The notes under the pieces are model-generated. The model was not told the origin of the DNA. It made no database searches and saw only the letters and a program-made list of their open reading frames with translations. From Betaproteobacteria bacterium (GTDB lineage: Bacteria > Pseudomonadota > Gammaproteobacteria > Burkholderiales > Ga0077523): a stretch of 64,000 nucleotides of DNA. The stretch spans positions 71,945 through 135,944 of the forward strand of contig WGLR01000003.1 of NCBI GenBank assembly GCA_016125475.1. The letters run 5' to 3'. Every line of letters starts with the position of its first letter. The stretch's first letter is position 1. Positions 16,513 through 30,300 of this stretch are shown in pieces. The position numbers were made by a program, and so were the translations under genes.

Positions 16513-16880
16513 CACGGCCCGCGCAGGAGCGGTTGTATCGAGGACGCGGGAGGCGACACCCGGTACGTGGTACGGACCGCGCACGACGTAGGGTGGGCAC
16601 GGCCCACGCGGGAGGGCGGCTCGCAGGGTACGCAATGCACAAGCGGCAGGATACCGCCTACCGGTCTGTGACAGCGACGATCAGAAGCGTGACACGCACC
16701 CTACGCACGGCCCACGCGAGAGCGGTTGCATCGAGGATGCGGGAGGCGACACTCGGCACGGCATACGGATCACATACGACCGTAGGGTAGGCACGGCCCA
16801 CGCGGGCGTGTGGCTCGCAGGATCCGCAATGCGCACGCTGCGGCAGGCTACCGGGCTGTGACAGGAACGATCGGGAGTTG
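16499..16880. repeat. Tandem duplication of a unit of about 190 bp with further REP-like palindromes
   Basis: Two diverged copies (about 16499-16690 and 16692-16880, offset 190-193 bp) share in order CCTACGCACGGCC, GAGCGGTTG(T/C)ATCGAGGA, GGGAGGCGACAC, GTAGGGT(G/A)GGCACGGCCC (16588, 16782), GGCTCGCAGG and CTGTGACAG. The GTGGGCACGGCCCAC palindrome is a second REP subtype. The nominal reading frames here are low-complexity and show no gene character, so the block is non-coding spacer. Confidence 0.75.
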
Positions 16881-16898
16881 TGATGCGCACCCGGCGCG

Positions 16899-16926
16899 CC
16901 CGTCACCCGAACGCTCGGGTGACGGG
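16899..16926 (-). terminator. Strong hairpin downstream of the DsrE-family gene
   Basis: CCCGTCACCCGA and TCGGGTGACGGG form a perfect 12-bp stem with an ACGC loop, 32 bp beyond the stop of the minus-strand gene at 16959. There is no T-run on either side, so it may stop transcription with help or act as an mRNA end stabiliser. It could also end the converging operon that finishes at 16379. Confidence 0.6.
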
Positions 16927-16958
16927 CTGCGGAGGTGTCAGGTCGGAACGGCCCCGAC

Positions 16959-17519
16959 TCAGAGCGGGACGAGCACGTAGCCCTGCTTCTGCAGGACGAC
17001 GACGTCGACGAGCGCGGCGAGCGTGACTTCGACTTTCGGGTTCACCCAGCTCTGGGGGAAGTCGTTGTGTGCGAGGGCCTGGCCACAAACGACCACCTTG
17101 ACCCCGGCGCGATCGAGTTCCGCGATGAGCGCCGTGTTCGGATTCGCGATCCCGAACTTGTCCTTGTAATGCTCGTCGGTCAGGATGGCCGGGGTCGCGC
17201 CTCCGTGCACCACGGCCACGAAGTGCAGGTGCGACAGCGGCACGCCCGCCGACGTGAACAGGTTCACCGTGCGCGCGACGCGCTCGAGGCCCGGGAGAAT
17301 CTTGTCCGCAGGCCCGTTGTGCGGGATGTTGAACACGACCTTGTAGTCCGTCATGCGGTCGGGCTGGAGTCCCGCGTCGGGCAGGGCCACGATCTTGCCG
17401 GCTTCCTTGATCGTCGGGTTGACCCACGGCTGGTCGCCGGCGTGGGCGACGCCGGTTGCCCAGGCACCAAAAAAGCCCGTCACGGCAAGAACCAGTGCTG
17501 CGAAGTGTTTCTGCTTCAT
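16959..17519 (-). CDS. Periplasmic DsrE-family protein
   Basis: The 186-aa protein starts at ATG 17519 after AGGAGAGGAGAG and has a signal peptide cleaved after about residue 27 (GVAHA). The mature part follows the DsrE/DsrF-like fold: DYKVVFNIPHNGP, HLHFVAVVHGGATPAIL, LIAELDRAGVKVVVCGQALAHNDF, VDVVVLQKQGYVLVPL. One cysteine is kept in VVCGQAL, the position of the reactive Cys in sulfur-relay members, but export and the lack of dsr or tus genes nearby argue against a classical tRNA-thiolation role. Monocistronic, with a hairpin after the stop. Confidence 0.85.
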   Translation of the reverse strand: MKQKHFAALVLAVTGFFGAWATGVAHAGDQPWVNPTIKEAGKIVALPDAGLQPDRMTDYKVVFNIPHNGPADKILPGLERVARTVNLFTSAGVPLSHLHFVAVVHGGATPAILTDEHYKDKFGIANPNTALIAELDRAGVKVVVCGQALAHNDFPQSWVNPKVEVTLAALVDVVVLQKQGYVLVPL

Positions 17520-18351
17520 GTCTCTCCTCTCCTTAGTGCCTGAACGAACGAAATTTCAGAACGCCAATCGACGTCGGTCTGGTCATAACGCGATGGCTGC
17601 CTCGCGAGATGACAGCAAGCTGTCCGGTACGCGATCTTCCGGACGGCACGCCGACTCGGACGGTCCGGTTGCGGCGACGCGAATGTGCGCCGCCGTCGTG
17701 CGGTGACCCCCGTCCTTCGAGTGCGAGGTGGGGGTCGAGTTTGCCAGCGTTTGACGTGCCGATGTCCGCCGGATCGTCATCGCAGAGGCGCGCGGCGTCC
17801 GTATCGGCTCGAATCGCGGGACGGCGTCGTCGTGCCCCGACCCCCGCGTGCTCCCCGGCCTTCGATCCCGACCGGTCCCCGGGCGTGCACCGTGACGCCC
17901 GGAGCGGGGGGGGCCGCGGATGCTCCGGAACCGGGGAATTCGGCGAGTCGTGACCCCTTCACATGGTCCTCCGGCCCGCACGCATGGGCGGGACGACGCT
18001 CCGGGCCCTCGTCGTGACACGTCGGCACTGCGGCTCCCGACCGCGCCGGACCGTATGAAGGAACTCATAGGTCGGTCCTCGCGACCGCATGGGCCCATGG
18101 TGCTTCATGCCGTTGTCGTTCGGCGCGGCGTGCACGAAAAACGACAACCCGGCCAGTCCCTTACCGGGAAGTCCTCAGACTTCAGGACACGAACGTTCCG
18201 GCCTCCGGAGCAGTGAATACAGCATGCCGGATGCATGCGGGACACGGGTGTAGCCAGAAGGAGACGCGTTGACGGGAGGTTCGCGTGGTGTCATGGTGCA
18301 AACATACTTACAAGAAGCTGTCGTTGCTGATACTCGGTGGAGACCACTCTC
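17520..18351. other. 832-bp intergenic region before the giant gene
   Basis: No credible gene: the nominal frames are arginine-rich shadows. A ribosome-binding-like GGTGGAG lies 9 bp before the ATG at 18352. CATACT at 18303-18308 is a possible -10, but no good -35 is at the right distance (TTGACG at 18269 is too far). Small hairpins occur near 18160-18185. The long leader may hold regulatory sites for the giant gene. Confidence 0.5.
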
Positions 18352-21300
18352 ATGAAGTATCGCCACGTCATCGCGCGCCCTCGAAACGGCTCTTTCGCCG
18401 ATGCTCCTCGCGTGCTCACGGACGCCATCCGGCGTGCGTTGCGTCGGGACGAATCCGCGGACATGCCAGCGCTCGCCCGACGGAAGTACCCCAGATTCGA
18501 ACTTCTCGAACCGCGTCTGCTTCTGTCCGCGGACCTCACCCCGCTCTCGCCCGTCGCCATCGCGGCGCCGGCCGACGCGACCGTCACGGCCGAATCCCCG
18601 CCCGCGTTCGATTCTCGGCTCCAGGCGTGTCGCGCCGCAACATCGGCGCAGACCCTGTCGCAGCCGGTGTCCGCGCAGAGGGTGCTCGTGGACGTCGACT
18701 CGACGGGCGCGCCGGCGAGTCCCGCGCACGTCCTCCTTGCGGCCGGCCCGGGTGATTCGCTGGACGGAGTCCTCCGCCTGGACCAGCTCGACGGGACCCA
18801 GACCCTGCAGGTCTTCGATGCAGGCTCCGGCGAGTTGCTCGCGCAGCACGCCCTCGACGGGGGTTCCGCCTTCATCGTGAGAGGCGGCGATCTCGCCGAC
18901 CGCCTCAGGATCGACTTCGATCCGGCCGTTCTGACCCGGCCGCTGGACATCCTGTTCGACGGGGGTGGGGGTGAGGACACGCTCGTCGGCGCGTCGCGGG
19001 ACACCGACTGGACCGTCGATGGGGAGAACGCGGGTCAGGTCGAGGGCGTCCGCTTCAGCGACGTCGAGCACCTCGTCGGCGCGATCGGCAATCGCGACAG
19101 CTTCACGGTGCTCGCGAGCGGCTCGCTGTCCGGCGGCCTCGATGGCGGTGCAGGCGGGTTCGACACGCTCGTGCTCGGCGCGGGCAGCTTCTCGTCGGTC
19201 GTCTACGAGGCCTGGGGACCAGACGCGGGCACGATCGCACGCGACGGCGACCGCCTGCGTTACGCAGGGCTCGAGCCCATCGTCGACAACACGGTCGTGG
19301 CCGACCGCGTGATCTTCACGAGCAACCTGCTCGACAACGCGCAGCTCACGGACCTCGGGGCACAGCTCATGCTCGCGAGCGTGGGTTTGCCGACGTTCGA
19401 AAGCATCACGTTCGCAAGACCCACGAACTCCCTGACCATCAATCTCGGTGGTGATCCCGGGATTCCGTTCACCGCCGACCAGCTCGACATCCAGGCCATT
19501 ACGCTGAACGCGGACCTGACCATCAATGGTCAGGCGGGCACCGACGCGGTCACGGTCTCTGGCGACGTCGATCTCGGAGCCAATCCGTTCGTCGTGAACG
19601 CCGAGCAGATCACCGTGAATCCGGGCGTCGACATCACGGCGGGCGACATCACGTTCAACGCGGTCGCCGTGCTCGGCACCCTGGGCACGCCCGACACGCT
19701 GCCACTCGCGAACGTCGCGGCGTCCATCAGCGTGAACGGCGCGACTCTCACGGGAGCGAACATCGCTCTCCTCGCGAACACCAGCTACGTGTCAAGCATC
19801 GCGAGTGTCGGGCTCGTGCCGGCGGCGCTGCTCGCCAACGTTTCGGCCCAGGTGGCCGTCACGGGCAATTCGGTCATCACCGCGTCCGGTGCGTTCACGG
19901 CGACCTCCACGTCGAGCGTGAACGTGACGGCAAGCGGGACTGCGGTTGCCGGCCTCCCCGGGACGGAAGTCGCCGTGGCCGCACCGGTCGTCAACACGAC
20001 GACGCGTGCGCGCCTGTCCGACAACACGTCCGTGAGTGCGGTGGGCGCCGTCACGCTCGCCGCGACGAGCAACGCGGTGCTCACGACGACCGCCAGCGGC
20101 GTCGCCGCCGTCGCGACGACCGGCAGCACGATCGCGACGCCGACACTGAACGCGACGACGGAGGCCTTCATCGAGGACGCCGCGTCGGTCACGCAGTCTG
20201 CGAGCCTGGATGTCACCGCGACGGCGACGGGCACGCTCACGACGACGGCCGATTCGACCCCCGCGGGCGCGGTGCTGAATCCGCCGACGCTCGCTGCGCT
20301 CGGGATCGCCACGGCCAGCGGGCCGCAGACCATCGCCGCAGCGTTCGCCGCGACGACCGTCATCAGCACGACGCGGGCCTACGTCGACACGACCGGCAGC
20401 ATCACGTCGTCGGGTCCTGTGGCGCTTATTGCGAGTTCGGGCTTCGCCATCAACACGAACGCGAATGCGACGCCCACCGTCAACGCGACCAACAACGGTG
20501 CCGCGGTCGCCACCAACGCCACGCAGATTCTCGACGAGGCGTACATCGACGGATCCCCGACGATCACGACATCGTCCCTGGACGTGCGCACCGGCGGGGG
20601 CAGCACCGTGAACGCGCTCGCACGTTCGGGGGCAGCCGGCTTCGCGAGCCTGCCGGTCGGCACCAACGCAGGCGCCCTCGCCCAGAACGCGAACGTCCCG
20701 GGCGGGACCGGCAGTCTGAGTCACGCCTATGTCGCCGCCGGCGCGACGGTCACTCTGATCGGCAACACGGATGTCGTGGTCGCCGCGCAGAACACCACGG
20801 TCATGGACGCGAGCGCCGAACCCGAGGGTGCCGCGGTGATTTCCGATGCGCTCGGCAACGGGGCATCCGTCGCAACGAACATTTCGGCCTACTCGACGCT
20901 GGCGTCCGTCGATCCGGGCGCCTCCATCACGGGTGCGCACGACTTCAGCCTCACGGCCGATGGCGATCAGACGACGACCGTCTCCGCGCTCGCCGGTGCC
21001 CTGGCGGGTTCGGATGCCAATGCGCTGACCGTCGCGAGCTCGATCGCCGTGAACACGACTCAGGCGCTCGTCGACGTGGGCACGGTCATGACGCTCGCGG
21101 GCACGCTCACGGTGCGCTCGAATCATCGCGGGTCCACCGTGCTGCGCGCGGCGAGCGACGCGGCTGCGGCCCAGTCGGCCGCACCGACGACCGCCCAGGC
21201 GCCCCCGGTCGCGCTGAACCTCGGCACGGACACCGCGGACGCAACGGTCGCGGGCACTGTCACGGCCGCCGGGGCGATCTCGATCAGTGCCGATGCGGAT

Positions 21301-24300
21301 GTCGAGAACGAGGTCGAAGGCGTGGCCGGGGTGCAGGGCGGAGACCCCAACACGACCACGGCCGGCAGCCTCGTCGCGAACGAGATCGCGTTCCTCGCCA
21401 ACCGCGCGAATCTCACGTTCGGAGGGGCGCCGACGCAGCCCGGAACCGATCCGGACGTCGATACGAACAATCTGTTCGGGCTCGCATCCAATCAGACCCA
21501 GGGCCGTGCCGCCGCGGTCGGCGCCAACTTCTCGACGGCGACCTCGAACGCCGCCGTCTCGAGCACTGCCGTGCTGACGTCCACCGGTGGCGCCGCGACG
21601 GTGCTCGCCACGAGCGACGTGGACGCGAACGCACTGGGTAGCGCGGGCGCCGTGCTGAATCTCGTAGGCATCGCGGCCGGCATCGCCGTGAACGTTCAGA
21701 CCGCGAACACGGTCTCCGGCATCGCAGGGAACGTTTCCGCGAACGGCATCGAGGTGCGCAGCGACGTGTCCGGTGACGGGGTGCATTCGCTGCTCGCGGA
21801 TTCCGTCTCCGGCACGGGCGTGCAGGTCGCCGGGGTCGCCGGGGCCGTCGCCGAGACGATGAGCCTCGGCCAGAGCACGGCGGGTGTGGCGAATGGCGCC
21901 ACGTTGACACTCGGGAACGATACCGACCTCGTGATCGAGGCCAATGCCGTGCAGGACAGCGTCGCGAACGCCGTCCCGCTCGTCGACGCGGGCACCACCG
22001 CGGGTGTCGGTGCCTCGTTCGAGATCGCCGCGAGTGTCTTCCAGACCGTGGCGACGCTTCAGGACGCCACGATCACGGGCGCGGACGACGTCCTCGTGAT
22101 CGCGAACGGTCACTACACGTCGACCGCCGACGCCCGGGCAGGGGTGTCCGCGGGGCTCGGTGTCGGGGCCGCGGTTGCGGCGCTCCTCAGCAACGACACC
22201 ACCACGGCGAGCATCACCAACAGTTCGACGGCGTCGTCCATCACGGGTGGTCTCACGGTGCATGCGAACCACGTCGCGACCGCTACGCATTCCGCCGACG
22301 CGTCCGTCACCGCAGCCGAGGTCGGGGCCGGCGCAGCGCTTTCGCTGGGTCTCATTCAGGGTGGCGCGCAGGCCTCGGCCGGTAACCGGATGGATGTGGG
22401 GGGGCTCATCGACGTGGCCGCCGTGACGCAGACGGACATGGATGCCGATGCGATCGCGAGCTCGGCAGGGACACCGAGCGACGTCATCCTCGCGACGCAG
22501 GTCGGCCTCGTGCTCGAGCAGGCGTTCGCCGCACTGCTGCCCGCGTTCCAGGTCAACCCGGTGACCGACGTGAACGGCGGGGCGGACACGCTCACGATCG
22601 CCGGTCACGGCCTCACGACGGGCGACCGGGTCAAGTACTCGAACGGCGCGGACGACGAGACCATCGGCGATCTCTCGCCGAGCGGGCTGTTCAATTCGTA
22701 TTTCGTCGGTGTCGTCGACGCGAACACGATCCGGCTCTACACCTCCCCCGAGGATGCGGAGCTCGGCGCGAACGCGATCGATCTGGAGCCCACTGCCGAC
22801 GTCGACAACCTGCACACGATCCAGCCGCTCGTGCCGGTGGCCGTCGATGACCTGATCAGCGCCGGCCGGCTCGGGACGGCTGACGGCGCGGTCGGCACCG
22901 CGGCCGCCGCGGCGTTCAATTTCGATTTCAGTACCGCGCTCGCGAGCATCACGGCCGGCGCGAATCTCTCGACGACCGGCGACGTCACGGTGTCGTCGAC
23001 GATCGACAGCCGGACGGATGCGTTCGCGAACGGACAGGCCGTGGATTCCGGCATAAGCCTCGGTGTCGCAGCCGCGGGCAACGTGACGAGCCAGAGCAAC
23101 CGGGCGTTGATCGGTGGGGCCGTGACGGCGTCACGGATCGAGGTGAACGCGCTGCTCGGCGGTGACGGGGTGGCCGACTTCACGGCGCGCGCAATCTCGG
23201 GCGGAGGTGACGACGCGGACCTCGGCGTTGCGGGAGCGTTCGCCGTCAACTACAGCTCGCCGCTGCTGCCGCTGCAGTCGACGTACCGGATTCCGATCCC
23301 GAGCCTGCCGCCGATCGGGCCGCTGCCCGCACCGCTGCCCGCGATCACGTTACCCGGCCTCCCGCAGCTCCCGCCGGTCCCGACGCCCACGGGCGGACAG
23401 AACGATGCGGTCGTGCTGAGCGGGGCGAACCTCACGCTGCTCGATGGCGGCGACCTGGTGGTGCGCTCCGAATTCCAGGGCGACTACGAGGCGACCACGG
23501 GTGCGACCCCGCAGGGCTCCGCCACTGTCGGCGTCGGGCCGTCGGTCTCCGGAAACGCGATCACGCAGCAGACGCTCGCCGAGATCCAGGATGCCCTCAT
23601 CACGGGAACCGCGATCGGCGACGGCATCCGGTCGGACATCCGGGTGCTCGCGACAGGCGACTACGACGCCACGGCCGACGCGACAGCGGGGGCCACGAAC
23701 GCGGTGAACCTGCCGGCGGCGGCCGCGCTCAACTACAACGACTTCAACACGATCGCGCGCACGACGAACTCCCCTGTTTCGGGCACGTCGCTCGTGAGCG
23801 GCGATCTCGTCGTGCACGCGGATCACACGGCGAACACGACGCAGAGCGCCGACACGGACAGCGGCGTCGGGGGCACCGCGAGCATCGGCGCGGCCCTGTC
23901 GCTCGGCTACGTTCTCGGCGGGGCGGAAGCGTCGAGCGGCATGCGCATCGGCAGCGGTGCGACGCCGGTCCGTACGGTCTCCATACTCGCGAACAACGAC
24001 AGCCACCTCGACTCGGCCGCGTTCTCCGGACAGAGCGGTGTCGAGAACGATCCCGCGGGAAACGTCGTCACGGAGGAGATCGAGGCACAGATCGAGGGCC
24101 TGCTCGCCCTCGCGGGTGCGGGCGAGATCCCCGAGGACGTCATTCGCGTGCTGCAGCGTGCGAGTGCCGAGACCGCGGACGGGCCTATCGGCGCCGCCGC
24201 GGCCGTCGCGATGAACCTCGACTACGGGTCGTCTTCCGCATCACTCGCCGACGGCGGGCAGCTCACGACCGCGCTCTCGCCGGTCGTTGCCGCGACCGGC

Positions 24301-27300
24301 GACATGGACGCGACGGCGACCGCGGACGCAGGCACGGTCGGCGCGGCGAGCGGCCTCGGGGTCGCGGTCGCCATCAACGTCGACGGGCAACTCATCGAAA
24401 GTGCGATCGGAGGGGATGTCACCGCACCGTCCATCACGCTGCAGACCGTGACGAGCGGTGACGGCACGAACAGCTTCGATGCCGTCGCGCGCTCGGGTGC
24501 GGGCGCCGAAGACATCGGCGTGGCCGGTGCGTTCGCGCTCAACGTCTCGGGCAACCCGCGCGACATCCTCGAAGGAACCGCAACCGGCGGCGGGCAACAG
24601 GTCGCGCGCGTCGCGGAGGGATCCACGCTCACCCTGGGTTCGGGCAACGACCTGACGGTGACCGCGAACTACACCGGCAACTACGTCGCAACAGCGACTG
24701 CTGCGCCCCTGGCCGGCGTGACCCTCGGAATCGGGCCTTCGGTCGCGCTGAACGCGATCCAGCACGACACCATCGCCGAGGTCGCGGCGGACGCGATCAC
24801 GAACGCGGACGACGTGAACGTGACCGCGAACGGTACCTATCTCTCGACGACGTTCGCACTCGCCGGGGCCGACAGCCCGGGTGCACTGCCGGCCGCCGTC
24901 GCCCTCACGGGCTCGCTCAACGACACGATCGCCCGCGTGCGCCCCGGTGCTTCGACGAGCGACATCGGCGGCAACCTCGTCGTCACCGCGAATCACACGG
25001 CGACCGCGAACACGACGGCCGACGCCGCGGCCGGCGGTGTGGAGGTCGGTCTCGGCGCGGCGGTCGCGGCAGGCGGTCCGCTCGGGGGAGCCCGGGCGGA
25101 CGGCGGCGGGAACATGAACGTGGCGGGCGACGTGACCGTCCACGCGAATACGGATTCCGACGCGAATACCGACGCGCTGACCTCCGAGCGCGGCACGCTT
25201 CGCGGCGGGCTGCGGACGGACGCCGAAACGGAGCGGCAGTTCCAGCGGCTGACCGTGATCCTCGGCGTGGACGACATCCTCTATCCGTTCCTCGATCCGA
25301 ATCCTCCGCTCGCGGGGGAATTCGATCCGGCATCCGGCATCGACGACGCGACCGACACGATCACGATCCAGGTCCCGAACGAGTTCGACACCGGGGATGC
25401 CGTCGTCTACCACGACAACCAGGACGACACGAGTGTTCCGGGCCTGGTGGACGGCAGCGCCTACTTCGTGAGCGTGGATCCCCTGCATCCGGGACAGGTG
25501 CGTCTGCACGCGACGCACACGGATGCGCTCGCCGGCACCAATCCGATCGACATCGCGCCGTTCGCGGACGTCGAGGACGTGCACTCGATCAACGCCGAAC
25601 GCACGTTCGATCCGTCGACCTCGGTGGACGATGCCGCCGACACCATCGACGTCGGCGAGTTTTCGGGGCTCGTGAACGGAGACGCGGTCAAGTACTTCAA
25701 CGGTGGCGGGGACAACATCGACGGCCTCGACGACGGCGGCCTCTACTACGTGCACGTCGACGACTCGAATCCCTCGGCGCTGAGCATCCAGCTGTTCCGC
25801 AGCCGCGCGGACGCCTTCGCGCAGACCGGTGCGCTGGACCTCGACGGCAGCGTGGCGACGGGCAGTGCCCACGTAGTCGCGAAGGTGGTCGACGCCTATC
25901 ACGAGCGCGACTTCACGTTCGATCCGGTGGCGGACATCGACGACGGCAAGAACGTGTTCACGCGGATCGCCGGTCAGCTCGACACGGGCGACTCGGTCAT
26001 CTACCACGACAACGGTGACGCCGCTGCCGTCGGCGGTCTCACCGACGGCGATACCTATTTCGTCCGGATCTTCACGAACGACGACGGCGACAAGGTCATG
26101 AGCCTCCATGCCACGCGCGACGACGCCAGGCATGGCAACAACCGGATCGACATCGCGCCGCTGGTGGCCAGCGACGTGCGTCACACGCTCGAACCGGGCT
26201 TCGATCTCGATCTTTCGACGATCGACAGCGGTGACGACCGGATCGACTTCTCCGCGTTCGAAGTGAAGAACGGCGAGGCCGTCATCTACCGCAACGGCGG
26301 GGGCACGAGCATCGGCGGTCTCACCGACGACACGGTGTACTACGTGAAGAAGAAGCTCGGGCGGGACATCGAGCTGCGCTACACGCCGGACGGAGACGCC
26401 ATCGACCTCGACGCCTCGGTCGCGACCGGAAGTGCGCACCGCCTCGAGCGCGTGATCGTCGACGGTCCCTACATTCCGCAGTTCCGGTTCGGCGGAGCGG
26501 CCGCGATCGCGGCCAGTGCGGGCCGTCCGGTCAGCGATGCATCGATCGGGGCCGGCGCGAACATCTCCGCGGGCAACGTCGACGTCCTCGCGTCGATGGA
26601 TTTCAATGGCGACGCCGACGCCGATGCCCGTGCGATCGGCGGTGTCGCGAGCTTCGGGCTCGCCGCGGCAGGCAGCTACACCGAGGGCGAACACGTGGCC
26701 GAGATCGGCGACGGTGCGACCGTCACCGCGGACACGATCTCGCTCGTGGCGACCGGCCCGGGAGGCATTCCGTTCGACTACGCGGCGGACGCCGCGAGCG
26801 GTGCCCTGAGCCTCGGCGGCAATCTCGTCGGGTCCGCGACCGTGAACGGCATGCGCAATCTCACGGCCGTCCGCGTCGGTGACGACGCGACCGTCACCAC
26901 CGGCGGCCGGCTCGATCTGCTCGTGAATCTCGCGCGCGACGGGAACGGTTTCGTCGACCTGAACCGCGAACGCTCGCGCGCGTCGTCGGGCGAGGCCGCC
27001 TTCAATCTGCTGGCTGCCGCGGGCGCGGCCGTGGCGGGCACGGTCACGCTGGACGGCGACCGCAACGAGGCCTCGATCGGGAACGGTGCAGTCGTCACGG
27101 CGCCCGATGGCGTGGAAGTCCGCGCCAAGGCCAACCACGACTTCGAGAACCGTGCGATCGGCGGTTCCCTGAGCCTCGTCTTCGCCGCAGCGGCCGGCGG
27201 CGCATTCACGTGGGTGAACACCGACACCGTCGCCGAGGTCAACGGGTCCGTGAGTGCGGCGGACGGTGACCTCAACGTCCGGGCCACGACGGACGTGTCG

Positions 27301-30300
27301 TACTCGCCCGAGGCCCTCGGGCTCGCGGCCGCGGGCGTCCTCGCGATCGGCGGTGCCTTCGAAGGGAATTTCGTCGCTAACACGACACGCGCGGGGATCG
27401 GGGGGGACGGCACGATCGACGTCGACGCCGTGAACGTGACTGCGGTCGATACGTCCACCTTCGACGTGGACCCGGGTGCACTCGCGGCGAGTCGTGTCGG
27501 GGCCGTGGGTGCGGCCATCGGGATCAACGACGTCTCGACCACGACGGAGGCGTTCATCAGCGGCGCGACCGTCCACACCGACGTCGGCGACGTGGAGGTG
27601 TCGGCGCGCACGAGTCTCGACGTCGACGCTGCCGGCATCGGGTTCGCGATCGCAGGCGTGATCGGGGCGTACGGGACGCTCACCGTGAATACCGTCGACG
27701 CGACGACGAGTGCGGTCATCGACGCGGGGGCGCAGGTCGACACGGTGGGCGACATGCTCGTCGCCGCGCTCGACGATTCCCTGATCGTCGCGAACGCGGG
27801 CGGCCTTGCCGTGAGCGACTTCATCGGCGCCGGTCTCTCGTACGCGAAGAGCAAGGTCGACAGCGAAGTGGAAGCGCTCGTCGACGGCGAGATGACCGCC
27901 GTGAGCGCGTCCGGATCCGTGACGGTACGTGCGCGTTTCGAACCGTCCGTGCGTGCCACGGCGGTCGGGTTCACGGTCGGACCTTTCGTCGCCGCGAGCG
28001 GCGGGATCGCGCTCGCCGAGACGGGCGGCGAGGCCCGGGCCGCGATCCTCGACGGGGCCTCGGTCACGGCGGGGGGCGCCCTGACCGTGAACGCGACGTC
28101 CACCACCACTCCGGAGGCCACCGCGGGCGGCTTCGCGGGGTCGGAATTCGCGGCGGCGGGCATGATGATCGCGGAGACCGTCGCGGGCCACACGGCGCAC
28201 GCCGAGGCAACCGGCACGATCTCCGCGAGCGGTCTCGACGTCGTCGCCACGGCGACCCGGACCGGAGACGCGGACGCCAACTTCCTCGGCATCGCGGTGT
28301 TCACGGGCGCCGTGGGCTTCGAAGCCGAGCACGCGACGGGCGACACCGAGGCCGTGATCGGCGAGGGCGCCGACATCGAGATCACGGGTGGGGGTGACAT
28401 CAACGTGAGCGCGACGTCGACGGAGACGCTCGACCCGGACATCGTTAATCTCGCGGCCGGCGTCTTCACGATCGGAGCCCAGGCCGCATCCGCGCTGAGC
28501 GAATCCAGTACGCGCGCCTCCGTCTCCGGCCGCACACGCGCGCGGAACACGACGGTCGGCGCGAACGCGAACAAGAGCGTCGCGGCGACCACCAACATCA
28601 TCAACTTCAACATCCTGAGCCTGAACGGCATCCTGCTGAGCAAGCTCGAGGGCGTGCTTCCCGAGAAGCTCGCGATCCCGGTCGACCCGCCTTTCGACAC
28701 CGTCGCGACGGCGACGATCGAGGGCGACACCGAGGCGTACCTCGGCGACGGTGCGGACGTCGGTTCGACGGGCGCGCTCAGCGTCACGGCGGATTCGACG
28801 AACCACGCGCTCTCGAACGTGCTGACCGCGGGCGCCACGTTCGTGAACGTGAGCGACACGGCGAGCCAGGCGACCGTGAACGGCTCGACGGCGATGCACA
28901 TCGACGAGGGCGCGACGATCGACGTCGGCTCGCTCACGAGCACCGCGAACTCGACGAACGACGCGACGGCCGGCGCCGACTACGCGGGTGCGGCGGGCGT
29001 GAACGTGTCGCTCGGCGACGTGACGGCGAAGACCAATCACACCACGGAAGCCTATCTCGGGCCTGCGAAGGGCAGCAGCGCGGGGAACGGCCCGGCCACG
29101 AGCCTCACGATCGACACGGGCGGTCTGAATCTCGACGCCACGTCGCACAACACGGCGTTCGTCCCGCAGGTCACGGTCGACGCGAGTCTCGTGACGGTCG
29201 AGAAGGTGAAACCCGAGGCCGACGCGGGCGGTGCGACGCGCGCACACGTGGGCGGGGCCTTCGACATCTTCGCGGACGGCGTGAACGCGACGGCGGACTC
29301 GACCAACGAAGCCACGTCGCAGGCCGTGAGCTTCGAACTGAACCTCGTCGACGTCGACCTGACGGAACGTTCCGCGCACACGTCCCACACGACAGAGGCT
29401 TTCGTCGGCCCGCGTGCGCAGCTCGACATCACGGGCGGAGGCCTCGCGCTCGACGCGGATTCGGGCAACCATGCCGCGATCGACCAGGTCTCGCCGATCG
29501 ACCTCGGCGCGGTGGACCTCAATTTCGTCAAGTCCACGGCCGAGGCCGGCGGCTCGACGAGCGCCTACGTCGCCGAAGGCTCGACGCTGAGCGCCTCGGG
29601 AGGTCTCGCGGCGAACGCGAACGCCGACAACGCAGCCGAGGTGAACCGGTTCGCGTTCTCGGCGTCGGTGTTCGCGCTGCAGGAAGCCCGTCCGGTCGCG
29701 AAGACCACGCATGCGGTATCGGCCTACGTCGGCCCCGCGGCGGGTGATGATCCGAACGCGGGCCTGTCGGGCACGATCACGCTCGGTGGCGCGCTCGACC
29801 TCAGCGCAACCTCGCGGAACGACGCCTCGGTCGACGAGGTCAGCGTCGAACTGAGCCTCGTCGGGGTCGATCTCGTGAAGCCCGAGATCACGACGGGCGG
29901 CACGACGCGCACGTTCGTCGGCGGCAACTACACGGTCAATGCGTCCGGCGTGACGGGGCACGCGGATGCGACGAACACCGCGGGCTCCGACACCGTGCCG
30001 ATCAAGATCGGCCTCGTGGAAGTCACGGAGGTCCGCACCGAGATCCGCACGACGCACGAGACCGAGGCATTCGTCACGCGCGACGCCGACTTCGACGTGA
30101 ACGGCGGCGGCATCGCGTTGAGCGCGACGTCGCGCAACACTGCCGAGCTCGACCGGTTCGAGTTCGGTGCCTCGCTGGTCAGCGTCGAGACGTTCAAGCC
30201 GACGCTCGAAACGGCAGGTGCGACACGGGCGTACGTCGAGGAGGGTGCGGTGGTCCAGGCGGGCAGCCTGAGCCTCGACGCCGATGCCGCCAACTCCGCG

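Noticed and set aside
16380-16900. Short frames across the repeat block (66-126 aa)
   Set aside because: They follow REP palindromes, repeat internally and lack ribosome-binding sites.
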